From: Clostridia bacterium | Lineage (GTDB): Bacteria; Bacillota; Clostridia; Oscillospirales; CAG-272 | NCBI GenBank assembly: GCA_017456545.1 | Contig: JAFTJE010000026.1 | Location: 29,806 to 93,805 of the forward strand | Length of the DNA stretch: 64,000 bases | Direction of reading: 5' to 3' | In this document: positions 1-9,563 of the stretch, one piece after another | How the letters are laid out: each line of letters starts with the position of its first letter | How positions within the stretch are numbered: the first letter of the stretch is position 1 | Position numbers and translations under genes: made by a program | Notes under the pieces: model-generated | What the model was told of the DNA's origin: nothing | Database searches by the model: none | Seen by the model: only the letters and a program-made list of their open reading frames with translations

Positions 1-1820
1 ACTATATCCCCAACAGAAAGGGAGAGGGCTACGGAGTTTCCGAGCAGGCAGTAAATAAGCTTGCAGAAAAGGGAACAAAGCTTATAATAACAGTTGATAC
101 GGGAGTTACTGCTCATAAAGAGGTAGAAATTGCTAAGGGCTTTGGTATAGATACTGTAATTACCGACCATCATGAATGCCCTGCAACCCTACCGGATGCG
201 ATAGCGGTTATAAATCCCAAGAGGAGAGATTCGGAATATCCGTTCCAAAGCCTTGCCGGTGTAGGTGTTGTTTTCAAACTACTTTGTGCATTGGAATATT
301 TATTTACAGGGGACTCTCTTGTTGATTGTACAAGACGGATTGCCGATAGGTATGCAGATCTGACTGCTATCGGTACTATTGCCGATGTAATGCCTGTTAC
401 CGATGAAAACAGACTTATTATATCCTATGGATTGTTAAGAGCTGAGAATACAGACAAAATCGGTCTTTCAACACTTATAGACCTTTGCAGAAGTAATGAT
501 ACAAAGTCAAAGTCAAGGGTTAAAAGAAAGATCTCATCAGGCTTTGTTGGCTTTACTATTGCACCGAGAATTAATGCTGCAGGCAGAATATGCGACGCAT
601 CTATTGCTGTGGAGCTATTCCTTTCCAAAAACAGAACGGATGCCGAAAAATATGCACTTCAGCTATACGATATTAACAAGGACAGACAGCTGGAGGAAAA
701 CAGAATAGCTGACGAAGCCTTTGCGAAGATAGAGAAAAACGGTTATGACCACGGTGGGGTTATAATACTTGACAATGTGGATTGGAACCACGGAGTTATC
801 GGTATCGTTTCGTCGAGGGTAACGGAAAAATATTCCTTACCTTCTATCCTTGTTTCCTTTGAGGGAAATGATAATCCACTTGATGGAGAAGCCATAGGAA
901 AGGGCTCGGGAAGAAGTATAAGAGGAATGAACCTTGTAAATGCACTTTTGTCATGTAAGGATCTTTTGGAAAAATTCGGTGGTCATGAGCTTGCTGCAGG
1001 GCTTAGCATCAAGAGAAAAAATCTTGATGAGTTTCAGCGTAGAATGACAGAATATGCAAGAGCCTGCTTTAAGGGTGAGGAGCCAATCAGTACTCTTGAT
1101 ATAGACTGTATTCTCGGCGAAAAGGATATAAACCGTGACCTGGCTACGGAGATAACCTTGCTGGAGCCGTACGGAGTATCAAATCTTGTCCCCGTATTTG
1201 CAATGAAGGATGCAATTATAGAGGATATTATTCCCGTTGGAATGAACAGACATCTTAAGCTTACAGTTTCCAAAAACGGTGTAAGATTTACTGCTATGCA
1301 GTTCTGTGTTTCTTCCGACGAGTTTGGGTATGAAATAGGTGATGAGGTTGATATAGCCTTTAACCTTGAAATAAATGAATTTATGAATATGCGTACCGTT
1401 CAGCTTAATGTAAAGGACATTAAGAATGCTGATGGACCTGCAAAAAATCAAAGAGCAGGAGAGCTTGAATATAGCAAAATCTGGAACGGAGAATATATTG
1501 GAGATGTAGATATAGCTGTTCCTTCAAGGGAGGAATTCGCCTGTGTTTACAATACCCTTTTGAAGTCGGCAAGGGACGGAATATCAGGCTTTTCATATCT
1601 TAGATTACATAAGCTGATAAATGGTAAAAAGCAAGGTATCCATATAACCTATGCCAAGATAAAAATAATTATTAAGGTGTTCAGGGAACTCAATATTGCA
1701 AATATTGAGGAAACAGATGAATACAGCTTCCAATATCGCATAACCTATACAAAAACGAAAACGAGCCTTGATAAATCAAATATACTGAAGAGGCTTAAGT
1801 CAATTTATACAGCGAAATAA
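1..1820 (+). CDS. recJ: Single-stranded-DNA-specific exonuclease RecJ (5' end outside window)
   Basis: The frame is open from base 3, so the gene enters from the left and its start is missing. RecJ degrades single-stranded DNA 5'->3' in recombination and repair. The diagnostic DHH metal-binding motif is encoded at 165-173 within TDHHECP, and the DHHA1 signature GGHELAAGLSI follows around 985-1015. A long C-terminal region (from about 1080) fits the OB-fold and extra domain seen in clostridial RecJ. An internal TTG at 291 opens a shorter frame but would remove the DHH motif, so it is not the start. The gene ends 10 bases before rel and is probably co-transcribed with it. Confidence 0.95.
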   Translation, partial: YIPNRKGEGYGVSEQAVNKLAEKGTKLIITVDTGVTAHKEVEIAKGFGIDTVITDHHECPATLPDAIAVINPKRRDSEYPFQSLAGVGVVFKLLCALEYLFTGDSLVDCTRRIADRYADLTAIGTIADVMPVTDENRLIISYGLLRAENTDKIGLSTLIDLCRSNDTKSKSRVKRKISSGFVGFTIAPRINAAGRICDASIAVELFLSKNRTDAEKYALQLYDINKDRQLEENRIADEAFAKIEKNGYDHGGVIILDNVDWNHGVIGIVSSRVTEKYSLPSILVSFEGNDNPLDGEAIGKGSGRSIRGMNLVNALLSCKDLLEKFGGHELAAGLSIKRKNLDEFQRRMTEYARACFKGEEPISTLDIDCILGEKDINRDLATEITLLEPYGVSNLVPVFAMKDAIIEDIIPVGMNRHLKLTVSKNGVRFTAMQFCVSSDEFGYEIGDEVDIAFNLEINEFMNMRTVQLNVKDIKNADGPAKNQRAGELEYSKIWNGEYIGDVDIAVPSREEFACVYNTLLKSARDGISGFSYLRLHKLINGKKQGIHITYAKIKIIIKVFRELNIANIEETDEYSFQYRITYTKTKTSLDKSNILKRLKSIYTAK

Positions 1821-1830
1821 AGGAGTAACT

Positions 1831-4047
1831 ATGTTAGCGGAGGAATTGAGACCTATAGAGCAGCTGCTGTCTGCTATTGAAAGCAGTAATAAAAAGTATG
1901 ACCTTGAAAAAATTAAAAAGGCCTTTCTTTACGCTGATGAAATGCATAAGGGACAAATGCGTCAGAGTGGAGAGCCATATATTTCTCATCCCATTGCTGT
2001 CGCAGAGAGTGTTGTATCTCTGGGACTTGACACGGATTCGGTATGTGCCGCACTCTTGCATGATACGGTGGAGGACTGTCCTGAAAAAACTAATCTTGAT
2101 GCTATAAGACAGCTTTTCGGCAACGATGTTGCTTTGTTTGTTGATGGCGTTACAAAGATTAAATCAATTAATGTCGAGGACAAGGAAGAGACTCACATTG
2201 AGAATATCCGTAAAATGCTTCTTGCTATGTCCAAGGATATCAGAGTAATATTTATCAAGCTTTGTGACAGAATGCATAATATGCGTACGCTGTATGTTAA
2301 AAAGGACGCAAAAAGAAGAGTGACTGCCCTTGAGACTATGCATGTTTACGCCCCCCTTGCTCATCGCTTGGGTATGCAGAGAATTAAGCAGGAGCTTGAA
2401 AATACCGCACTTAAATATCTTGACCCTATAGGATACGATGAGGTCAAGGGAAATATAGATGATAAGTACGGAAAAAATGCAAACTTTATTGAGAATATTA
2501 AGAATCATGTGTCTGCAAAGCTGGAGGCAGCCAATATAAATTATAAGCTCAAGGGTCGTGTTAAAACAGTATACAGTGTATACCGTAAAATGTATAACCA
2601 GAACAAGAGCTTTGATGAAATATATGACTTTTATGCCCTCCGTATAATTGTAGATACAGAGCTGGAATGCTATACGGTCCTCGGACTTATACATGAAATG
2701 TATAAATCCGTTCCCGGCAGATTCAAGGACTATATTTCCACACCTAAGCCGAATATGTACCAGTCACTCCATACAACTGTAATCGGTAAGGACGGTATTC
2801 CCTTTGAGGTACAGATAAGAACAAGTGAGATGCACCATATAGCTGAGTACGGTATTGCCGCACACTGGAAATATAAGAGTGGAGAAAAAGCATCCGTAGA
2901 TATAGACAGAAAGCTCGACTGGATATCCAAGCTTATAGATACGGAAAATGAGGCAAGTGATCCGGATGAGTTTTTGCATGCCTTTAAGATAGATATCTTC
3001 CATGATGAAACCTTTGTGTTTACTCCTAAGGGAGATGTTATAGCTCTTCCTCTCGGTTCTACACTTATTGACTTTGCATATTCAATTCATACAGGTGTAG
3101 GTAATAAAATGATAGGTGCAAAGATAAACGGAAGAATAGCACCCATTGATTCCGAGCCTAAGAACGGAGATATAGTTGAGGTAATTACCTCTAATTCTGC
3201 AAAAGGACCCAGCCGTGACTGGCTTAACATTGTTAAGACAAGTGAAGCAAGGAACAAGATCAAGCAGTGGTTCAAAAAGGAAAAGAGACAGGAGAATATC
3301 CAGGTTGGTAGGAACGAAATTGAAAAAATGTTCAACCGAAAGAGGATGAACTGCTCTGATACAGAAAGAGAAGAGATAGTTACAGCCGTTGCCAAAAAAT
3401 TGGGAATGGCAGATGCCAATGACTTATATAACGGTCTTGGCTATGGAGGACTTTCTTATACAAAAATAGAGGCTAAGCTTACTGATGAATATGACAGAAA
3501 CTATAAGAAAGAGCCTGTAAAGGAGTCAGTTATAGAGCCTACTACTAATGCTGCTGTTAAGAGACGCAAGTCCAACGGTGGAGTTATTGTTGACGGTGAG
3601 GAGGGCTGTGCTGTTAAGTTTGCTAAGTGCTGCAATCCATTGCCCGGAGAGGAAATAATCGGATTCATTACTAAGGGATACGGTATATCTATCCATAAGG
3701 CTGATTGTCCCAATATAAGCTCTGCATATGCAAATGAGGAAAATGTTGATAGATTTGTTAAGGCAGAATGGGATGTACCCGTAAGCGGACATTCAAGCTC
3801 AACCTTTGAGTCTGCAATACAGATTTTTGTTACAAACCGTATATCTATTCTTGCTGATATTTCCGTGGCTCTTGCCGAAATGAAGGTAGATATAGTATCC
3901 ATTAATACAAAGAATGTTGAGGGTGCCTCAATAATCAATATGGTTATCTCCTGCAAGAATATAGAGCATTTTAACTCAATTATTTCAAGAGTAAGAAACA
4001 TCAAGGATGTTATCAGAGTGTCGAGAGTGGTAGGTGCATCGGTATGA
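1831..4047 (+). CDS. relA: Bifunctional (p)ppGpp synthetase/hydrolase, Rel/SpoT family
   Basis: Makes and hydrolyses the alarmone (p)ppGpp in the stringent response. The 738-residue length matches full-length Rel. The N-terminal HD hydrolase domain has its His-Asp at residues 77-78 (HDTVED), followed by the synthetase domain (about 230-350), a TGS domain near 395-455 (ETFVFTPKGDVIALPLGSTLIDFAY), and a C-terminal ACT domain from about 660. Both catalytic halves look intact. The start follows AAAGGAG. It overlaps dtd by 4 bases (ATGA), the usual clostridial rel-dtd arrangement. Confidence 0.96.
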   Translation: MLAEELRPIEQLLSAIESSNKKYDLEKIKKAFLYADEMHKGQMRQSGEPYISHPIAVAESVVSLGLDTDSVCAALLHDTVEDCPEKTNLDAIRQLFGNDVALFVDGVTKIKSINVEDKEETHIENIRKMLLAMSKDIRVIFIKLCDRMHNMRTLYVKKDAKRRVTALETMHVYAPLAHRLGMQRIKQELENTALKYLDPIGYDEVKGNIDDKYGKNANFIENIKNHVSAKLEAANINYKLKGRVKTVYSVYRKMYNQNKSFDEIYDFYALRIIVDTELECYTVLGLIHEMYKSVPGRFKDYISTPKPNMYQSLHTTVIGKDGIPFEVQIRTSEMHHIAEYGIAAHWKYKSGEKASVDIDRKLDWISKLIDTENEASDPDEFLHAFKIDIFHDETFVFTPKGDVIALPLGSTLIDFAYSIHTGVGNKMIGAKINGRIAPIDSEPKNGDIVEVITSNSAKGPSRDWLNIVKTSEARNKIKQWFKKEKRQENIQVGRNEIEKMFNRKRMNCSDTEREEIVTAVAKKLGMADANDLYNGLGYGGLSYTKIEAKLTDEYDRNYKKEPVKESVIEPTTNAAVKRRKSNGGVIVDGEEGCAVKFAKCCNPLPGEEIIGFITKGYGISIHKADCPNISSAYANEENVDRFVKAEWDVPVSGHSSSTFESAIQIFVTNRISILADISVALAEMKVDIVSINTKNVEGASIINMVISCKNIEHFNSIISRVRNIKDVIRVSRVVGASV

Positions 4048-4490
4048 TAGCTGTACTTCAGAGAGTCAGCCACGCTTCTGTCACTGTAGACAGTGAGGTA
4101 TGTGGTAAAATAGATAACGGGCTTCTTATATTGCTCGGAGTAAAAAACGGAGACGCCGAGAGGGACGCTATGCTTTTAGCTGATAAAATCAGTAAGCTCA
4201 GGATTTTTTCCGATGATAACGGAAAGATGAATCTCAGCGTCATGGATGTTAACGGAGGGGTGCTTGTTATATCCAATTTCACCCTTCTTGCAAATTATAA
4301 AAAAGGTAACAGACCTGATTATATGAATGGAGCAAAGCCCGACGAGGCTAATCGCCTGTATGAGTATTTTTGCGACTATATATCCACTCTTGTACCTACA
4401 CAGAAGGGAATATTCGGTGCAGATATGAAGGTAGAGCTTTTGAACGACGGTCCTGTTACAATTGTAATGGATAGTGAAGTGTTGAAATGA
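4044..4490 (+). CDS. dtd: D-aminoacyl-tRNA deacylase
   Basis: Frees tRNAs mischarged with D-amino acids or glycine. At 148 residues it has the family length. The N terminus MIAVLQRVSHASVTVD is typical, the SQxT-type motif appears as SNFTLLANYKKGNRPDY, and the C-terminal Gly-Pro motif is present as NDGPVTIV. Start and stop overlap its neighbours by 4 bases on both sides, so it is translationally coupled between rel and hemZ. Confidence 0.95.
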   Translation: MIAVLQRVSHASVTVDSEVCGKIDNGLLILLGVKNGDAERDAMLLADKISKLRIFSDDNGKMNLSVMDVNGGVLVISNFTLLANYKKGNRPDYMNGAKPDEANRLYEYFCDYISTLVPTQKGIFGADMKVELLNDGPVTIVMDSEVLK

Positions 4491-5950
4491 AGCTTAATTT
4501 GAACGGTAACATAAACAGAATCTATGTTCAGTCCCTTTGCATGATTTTTTATCACGGAGTAAAATTTCCGGAGGGTGATGAAAATACAGACGGACTTGAA
4601 TTGACTGTTACACTCACACAAAATGAAAATACAGTACACTGTACAGCCTTGTTAACGGCTGATAATAATATGGCAGATACCGTATCCACAGATAGCTTTT
4701 CTGATAAAGAAAGTGAGGACAGGACAAATAAAATTGTTGTGGGACAGGCTGTATATAATGTATGCTCGGAAATGACGGGGCGTACATCGGGCTATGGAAT
4801 ATTAACCGGTATCCGTCCATCCAAGGTTACAGCAGAGCTCCTATCCTTCCACAGTGAAGAAGAGACCTTAAGTATACTTACGGACAGATATCTTGTTTCA
4901 AAGGAAAAGGCAGAGCTTTGTATTACGGTAGCCAAGAACGAAACAGAAATATTAAGAGAAACTGACGACTCCCGATGCAGCGTATACATTTCTATTCCGT
5001 TCTGCCCCTCAAGATGTAATTATTGCTCATTTATATCTTTTGCGGGAAAAAAGCTTTTTTCACTGATACCGGATTATGTCAAACGGCTCTGCGAGGACAT
5101 CAGGGAAACATTCTCACTGATAGAGGAATGCGGTCTTTCAGTATCCTGTATTTATATAGGTGGTGGAACACCTACTGTTCTTGAGCCTAATCAGCTTGAA
5201 TATATGCTTTCAACAGTGGCACAGTGCGTTGATGTAACTAAGCTTGAGGAGTATACCTTAGAGGGCGGAAGACCCGACACTATTACCGAGGAAAAGCTCA
5301 GGATAGCAAAGGAACTGGGAATTACCAGGATAAGCGTAAATCCACAGACCCTAAATGACTTTGTTCTTGAAAAAATAGGAAGAAGGCATACGGTAGAGGA
5401 GTTTTTGAAGGCTTACGAAAAAGTCAAGGCATGTGGAATCAAGAATGTGAATACCGATCTTATTGCCGGTCTTGACGGAGACACTGTTGACAGCTTCAAA
5501 AAAACTATTGACAGTATTATTGCTCTTGATCCGGATAATATAACCGTGCATAGCTTTTCCGTAAAGAATGCGTCACAGATAAGAGTCGATGATAAGGATA
5601 TATATATAAAGGGCTTCAGTGAGGCAAGAGACAGTGTAGAATACTCTATAGACAGGCTTTGCAAAAACGGTTACATACCGTACTATATGTACAGGCAGAA
5701 AAATACTGTTGACAATCTTGAAAATGTCGGTTATGCCAAAAAAGGCTCCTTTGGACTTTATAATGTATATATGATGTCAGATGCCCATACAGTGTTCGGC
5801 ATTGGGGCAGGTGCAACCACAAAGCTGGTTAAGCATATAAACGGTAAAGCAGAAATTAAACGCATATTTTCCTACAAATATCCATATGAATATCTCAAAG
5901 AAAAGAGAAGTGCAGATAAGACTGTAAGGGAGTTTTTTGAAAGGAGATAA
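4487..5950 (+). CDS. hemZ: Oxygen-independent coproporphyrinogen dehydrogenase-like radical SAM protein HemZ
   Basis: Radical SAM enzyme of the HemN/HemZ family, 487 residues. The [4Fe-4S] cluster motif CPSRCNYC sits at Cys173, Cys177 and Cys180, followed by the glycine-rich IYIGGGTPT and the EGGRPDTIT strand usual for HemZ. The roughly 170-residue N-terminal extension before the radical SAM core separates HemZ from HemN/HemW. No other haem-synthesis gene is visible here, so the substrate is assigned by family only. It overlaps dtd by 4 bases. Confidence 0.9.
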   Translation: MKLNLNGNINRIYVQSLCMIFYHGVKFPEGDENTDGLELTVTLTQNENTVHCTALLTADNNMADTVSTDSFSDKESEDRTNKIVVGQAVYNVCSEMTGRTSGYGILTGIRPSKVTAELLSFHSEEETLSILTDRYLVSKEKAELCITVAKNETEILRETDDSRCSVYISIPFCPSRCNYCSFISFAGKKLFSLIPDYVKRLCEDIRETFSLIEECGLSVSCIYIGGGTPTVLEPNQLEYMLSTVAQCVDVTKLEEYTLEGGRPDTITEEKLRIAKELGITRISVNPQTLNDFVLEKIGRRHTVEEFLKAYEKVKACGIKNVNTDLIAGLDGDTVDSFKKTIDSIIALDPDNITVHSFSVKNASQIRVDDKDIYIKGFSEARDSVEYSIDRLCKNGYIPYYMYRQKNTVDNLENVGYAKKGSFGLYNVYMMSDAHTVFGIGAGATTKLVKHINGKAEIKRIFSYKYPYEYLKEKRSADKTVREFFERR

Positions 5951-5952
5951 AA

Positions 5953-6858
5953 ATGAAACATATAAATATTTCATTTAAGAACGAGGAAGATAAAAAAAGC
6001 TTTGTTCAGGAATGCGAGAAAAATTTTCATAATTATCTTAAAGAAATTTCCGATACCGTAGTGGGAAAAAATACAGATATAGTACTTTTATCCGGACCCA
6101 CCTGCTCGGGTAAAACAACTCTTGCAAACAAAATTATACATGACTTTACAAAAAAGGGTAAGGATGTTAAGGTCATATCCATAGATGATTTTTTTATGGA
6201 AAGGAACGATTCCCGTACTGTAGAGGAGGGTAAAAAAATAGATTATGATTCTATTGAGGCTCTTGATTTCCAATTATTGAAATGCTGTATCGGTGACCTT
6301 TATAAAAACGGTGAGATAGATGTACCTATTTATGATTTTGTATCTCAGAAGAGAGTGGGCTTTAACCACTATAAAATTGAGAAGGATACAGTAGTCCTTT
6401 TTGAGGGCATACAGGCTGTATATCCCGAAATTACAGCCCTTTTTGAAGGATATGATTATATAGGAATCTTCACTAATGTTGAAGAGGATGTATGTGTAAA
6501 CGGGGTGCATTTTTCAAGAGATGATATACGACTTTCCCGTAGAATAGTACGAGATAGAAAGTTCAGAGGGGCGAGTGCTGATTTTTCTCTTTACCTGTGG
6601 GAAACGGTAAGAGAAAACGAGGACAAAAATATTTACCCCAATAAAAATATTTGTAAGATACAGATGAATTCTTTTCTCGATTACGAATTATTCGTAATCA
6701 AAAAATATATAATAGAAGTACTGAGTGATGTGGAGCCAAGCAGTAGATTTTATCCTAAGGCTTTTGAAATGTGTGAAAAGTATAAGTCACTTGATGAAAT
6801 AAGCTTTGACTATGTGCCGGGCAACTCTCTCTACACAGAATTTCTTGGTAAAAAATAA
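5953..6858 (+). CDS. Nucleoside (uridine) kinase-family protein
   Basis: P-loop kinase of the uridine kinase/phosphoribulokinase family. Walker A is GPTCSGKTT around residues 49-57, and the switch-like DDFFMERNDS and nucleotide-binding region FEGIQAVYPEI follow. At 301 residues it is longer than Udk (about 210), with about 45 extra residues before the P-loop, as in clostridial copies that sit next to hemZ. Start ATG follows AAAGGAG, two bases after the hemZ stop. The substrate could be uridine/cytidine or another small molecule. Confidence 0.82.
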   Translation: MKHINISFKNEEDKKSFVQECEKNFHNYLKEISDTVVGKNTDIVLLSGPTCSGKTTLANKIIHDFTKKGKDVKVISIDDFFMERNDSRTVEEGKKIDYDSIEALDFQLLKCCIGDLYKNGEIDVPIYDFVSQKRVGFNHYKIEKDTVVLFEGIQAVYPEITALFEGYDYIGIFTNVEEDVCVNGVHFSRDDIRLSRRIVRDRKFRGASADFSLYLWETVRENEDKNIYPNKNICKIQMNSFLDYELFVIKKYIIEVLSDVEPSSRFYPKAFEMCEKYKSLDEISFDYVPGNSLYTEFLGKK

Positions 6859-6869
6859 GAGGAAAGATT

Positions 6870-8501
6870 TTGAACAATACAGTCAATACCCAAAAAAGAA
6901 GTTCAAAAAATCTGTTTTTTTCAGGTGTATTGATTCTAACAATAGCCAATATTCTTGTTAAAAGTGTTGGTCTTATATCCAAAATCGCATTAAACAGAGT
7001 AGTTGGCAGCATAGGTGCAGGTTATTATAGCTCAGCCTATGAAATATACGCCTTTTTATATGTTATTTCAACAGCAGGCTTGCCGGTCGCCATCTCTATA
7101 ATGGTATCAAAGGCAAGGGCGAGAGGTAGCTTAGAGGAAGTAAACAAAATATTTAATATATCATTCAAAGTATTTTCGACCGTGGGGCTTGCATTAACAG
7201 GCCTCATGGTTATTTTTTCAGATGCAATAGCCCAGCTTATGGGTGCTCCGGAAACATCTGTATGTATTAGGACGATTGCACCAACATTACTTTTTATTTG
7301 TATAAGTAGCTGTATAAGGGGGTATTTTCAGGGATATCAGCTAATGGGTCCGACTGCCGTATCACAGCTTATAGAAGCAGTGTGTAAGGTGGCGATAGGT
7401 ATTTCCCTTGCTTTTTTTGCAAAAAGCAGAGGATACAGTGACCATATAGTTGCATCATATACAGTATTTGGTGTAACTGTCGGAGTGTTTTTGGGTATGG
7501 TTTACCTCTATGTAAAAAAACACAGATTTAAGGAACATGAGTATTTTGATACCGTTGATGATACGAGTAACAGCAGCTCACGATTTTTGATTAGGAATCT
7601 GATGCGTATTGCAATACCTATAACCATCAGCTCGTCTGTTTTATCTCTTACTACAATTCTTGATACATTTATGATACAAAACAGGCTTTTGGATTTCGGC
7701 ATGGATATAACAACAATACGAGTATACTACGGAGATTATACATCCCTTGTAATATCTATGTTTAATTTACCAACAATTCTTATATATCCAATTGCCAATG
7801 CTCTTGTTCCTATGATATCTGCATCGACAGAATCAGGGGATTCAACCGGAGCAGAGAGAATGCGGGAGCTTGGAATCAGGCTTGTAAGTATTATTTCCAT
7901 TCCTTGTGCAATGGGTATGTCGGTTTTTTCATTCCCGATACTCAGGCTTTTAATGTTTAAGCAGGACTCGGTTTATAGGGCATCACCGTGGTTGTCAATA
8001 TCGGCTATTTCTGTGTTTTTTCTTGGTATAATTGCCATAACCAATGCCTATCTCAATTCGGAAGGAAAACAAGGATTACCGATAATATCTATGTTATGTG
8101 GTTCTTCAGTGAAGCTATTGGTAAGCTATTTTCTCATCGGGAAAATAGGAATTATAGGTGCTCCGATAGGTACGCTTTTATGCTATGCAACAGCCTCATT
8201 TATTAATTTATATTTTGTACTGCGTCATATTGGGAAGCTTCCAAGTCCTATGGATGCATTGGTAATGCCCTTTTCCTGTGCAGCAATATGTATAGGAGCT
8301 GCTGTTGCTGTGTATACCGTTACCGAAAATTATTTACCATCATCTCTTGTAACACTTATAGCAATACTTGTCGCATCACTGGTATATTTTATAACAGTTA
8401 TAAAATCGGGTACAGTAGCAAGGGAAGAAATACATTTTTTACCATCAGGTAAAAAAATAATTCGATTGCTTGAAAAATTTTATATTTTAAGAAAAAAATA
8501 G
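6870..8501 (+). CDS. Polysaccharide biosynthesis / SpoVB-YabM-type flippase (MATE/MurJ superfamily)
   Basis: Integral membrane protein of 543 residues with about 14 hydrophobic segments, starting at FFSGVLILTIANILVKSVGL. This matches the MOP-superfamily exporters SpoVB/YabM that flip lipid-linked precursors. The start is TTG at 6870 with GAGGAAAG upstream. Its position just before hup-rqcP-yabP-yabQ matches the spore-gene neighbourhood of Bacillus (yabM-mazG-yabO-yabP-yabQ), supporting a role in cell-wall or spore-cortex precursor transport. Exact substrate not determinable. Confidence 0.85.
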   Translation: MNNTVNTQKRSSKNLFFSGVLILTIANILVKSVGLISKIALNRVVGSIGAGYYSSAYEIYAFLYVISTAGLPVAISIMVSKARARGSLEEVNKIFNISFKVFSTVGLALTGLMVIFSDAIAQLMGAPETSVCIRTIAPTLLFICISSCIRGYFQGYQLMGPTAVSQLIEAVCKVAIGISLAFFAKSRGYSDHIVASYTVFGVTVGVFLGMVYLYVKKHRFKEHEYFDTVDDTSNSSSRFLIRNLMRIAIPITISSSVLSLTTILDTFMIQNRLLDFGMDITTIRVYYGDYTSLVISMFNLPTILIYPIANALVPMISASTESGDSTGAERMRELGIRLVSIISIPCAMGMSVFSFPILRLLMFKQDSVYRASPWLSISAISVFFLGIIAITNAYLNSEGKQGLPIISMLCGSSVKLLVSYFLIGKIGIIGAPIGTLLCYATASFINLYFVLRHIGKLPSPMDALVMPFSCAAICIGAAVAVYTVTENYLPSSLVTLIAILVASLVYFITVIKSGTVAREEIHFLPSGKKIIRLLEKFYILRKK

Positions 8502-8561
8502 GCAATATGTCCAAAAAATATTACAAAAAATGAAAAAAATTGAAAAAATTACACAAAATAC

Positions 8562-8590
8562 TTGCATTTTATTTTGCCGAGTGATATAAT
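8562..8590 (+). promoter_or_regulatory. Sigma-A-type promoter of hup
   Basis: TTGCAT (8562-8567), 17-bp spacer, TATAAT (8585-8590) with an extended TG motif (GTGATATAAT). It lies 42 bases before the hup start. Confidence 0.75.
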
Positions 8591-8632
8591 ATAAATGAAA
8601 ATAAGAATATAAAAGAAATGAGGAATACTCCA

Positions 8633-8908
8633 ATGAACAAAACAGATCTTATCGAATTTGTTATAAAAGAAACCGAGCTTAAGAGAAAGGATGCCACATC
8701 AGCTGTAGAAGCAGTTATTGCAGGCATGGAAAAGGCACTTGTTGAGGGCGACAAGGTTCAGATTATTGGTTTTGGTACATTTGAGACAAAGGTACAGGCA
8801 GCAAGAGAGGGTCGTAATCCTGCAACAGGAGAGTCTATTCAGATTCCTGAATCTAAAACAGTTAAGTTTTCTGCTGGTAAGGCACTTAAGGATAAGGTTA
8901 ACGCTTAA
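8633..8908 (+). CDS. hup: HU-family DNA-binding protein
   Basis: Histone-like DNA-bending protein of 91 residues. MNKTDLIEFVIKETELKRKD and the arm region GFGTFETKVQAAREGRNPATG are classic HU. The ATG at 8633 is chosen over 8618 because AGGA at 8621 gives a proper ribosome site and the product then has the standard HU N terminus. It has its own promoter and a downstream hairpin, so it is a separate unit inserted between the flippase and rqcP. Confidence 0.95.
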   Translation: MNKTDLIEFVIKETELKRKDATSAVEAVIAGMEKALVEGDKVQIIGFGTFETKVQAAREGRNPATGESIQIPESKTVKFSAGKALKDKVNA

Positions 8909-8923
8909 TTAAAATTGAATATA

Positions 8924-8960
8924 AAATCAGGCTGTGTTGGTTTACGCAGCCTGTTTTGAT
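8924..8960 (+). terminator. Terminator-like hairpin after hup
   Basis: CAGGCTG pairs with CAGCCTG and is followed by a short TTTT run. The T tract is weak, so part of the transcription may read into rqcP. Confidence 0.55.
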
Positions 8961-8971
8961 GTGGTGATATT

Positions 8972-9217
8972 ATGAGAATAGATAAATTTTTGAAGGTTTC
9001 AAGAATTATAAAAAGACGCACTGTGGCAAATGACGCCTGCGATGCTGCCCATGTTTCCGTTAACGGTAAAACCGTTAAGGCTTCCTACGATGTTAAGGAA
9101 GGGGATATTGTTGAAATAACCTTTGGCTCAAAAAAGCTTAAAATAAGAGTTCTTGATGTTCGTGATGTTGTCAGAAAAAATGATGCACAAGAATTGTATG
9201 AGGTAGTGTCCGAGTAA
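8972..9217 (+). CDS. rqcP: S4-domain RNA-binding protein RqcP (YabO)
   Basis: Small S4-fold protein of 81 residues (MRIDKFLKVSRIIKRRTVANDACDA...HVSVNGKTV). RqcP works with RqcH in bacterial ribosome-associated quality control, stabilising tRNA in the obstructed 50S during C-terminal alanine tailing. Length, the N-terminal MRIDKFLK motif and its place beside yabP/yabQ identify it. Start after GTGGTGAT. Its stop lies inside a terminator hairpin. Confidence 0.9.
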   Translation: MRIDKFLKVSRIIKRRTVANDACDAAHVSVNGKTVKASYDVKEGDIVEITFGSKKLKIRVLDVRDVVRKNDAQELYEVVSE

Positions 9218-9235
9218 TAATCTCGGACACTTTTT
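9206..9235 (+). terminator. Rho-independent terminator at the end of rqcP
   Basis: GTGTCCGAG / CTCGGACAC stem with a 7-base loop and a T5 tail. The left arm is part of the rqcP coding sequence. Confidence 0.85.
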
Positions 9236-9277
9236 CATATATTTACATGGCAGGATTCTTTGCATATGGAGGTTTTT

Positions 9278-9556
9278 ATGGAAGAAATCAGAGAGGTCCT
9301 TAATCACGATGTGACAATAACATCAAGAAAGAAAATACAAATGACGGGAATCAGTGATGTTTTAAGCTTTGATGACGGACAAATAATGGCACAAAACTCA
9401 GATTCAGATGTATCCATAGAAGGGGAAGGGCTAAAGATTGAAAAATTTGACTCGTCAAGTGGTATGCTTACCGTAAACGGAAAAATCAACGGATTATACT
9501 ATTATGGGTCTGTCCCACAGAAAAAGAAAAAATCTATTACAGGTCTTTTCAAATGA
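9278..9556 (+). CDS. yabP: Sporulation protein YabP
   Basis: 92 residues. MEEIREVLNHDVTITSRKKIQMTG and a C-terminal YYYGS fit YabP, a small beta-rich protein needed for spore cortex formation in Bacillus. The ATG at 9278 is preceded by GGAGG at 9268, so the upstream in-frame TTG at 9260 is not needed. It follows the rqcP terminator and precedes yabQ by 7 bases, forming a two-gene sporulation unit. Confidence 0.85.
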   Translation: MEEIREVLNHDVTITSRKKIQMTGISDVLSFDDGQIMAQNSDSDVSIEGEGLKIEKFDSSSGMLTVNGKINGLYYYGSVPQKKKKSITGLFK

Positions 9557-9563
9557 GGTGAAA

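Noticed and set aside
291-1820. Internal TTG start of recJ at 291
   Set aside because: The frame is open from base 3 and the upstream part encodes the DHH motif, so the gene simply starts outside the window.
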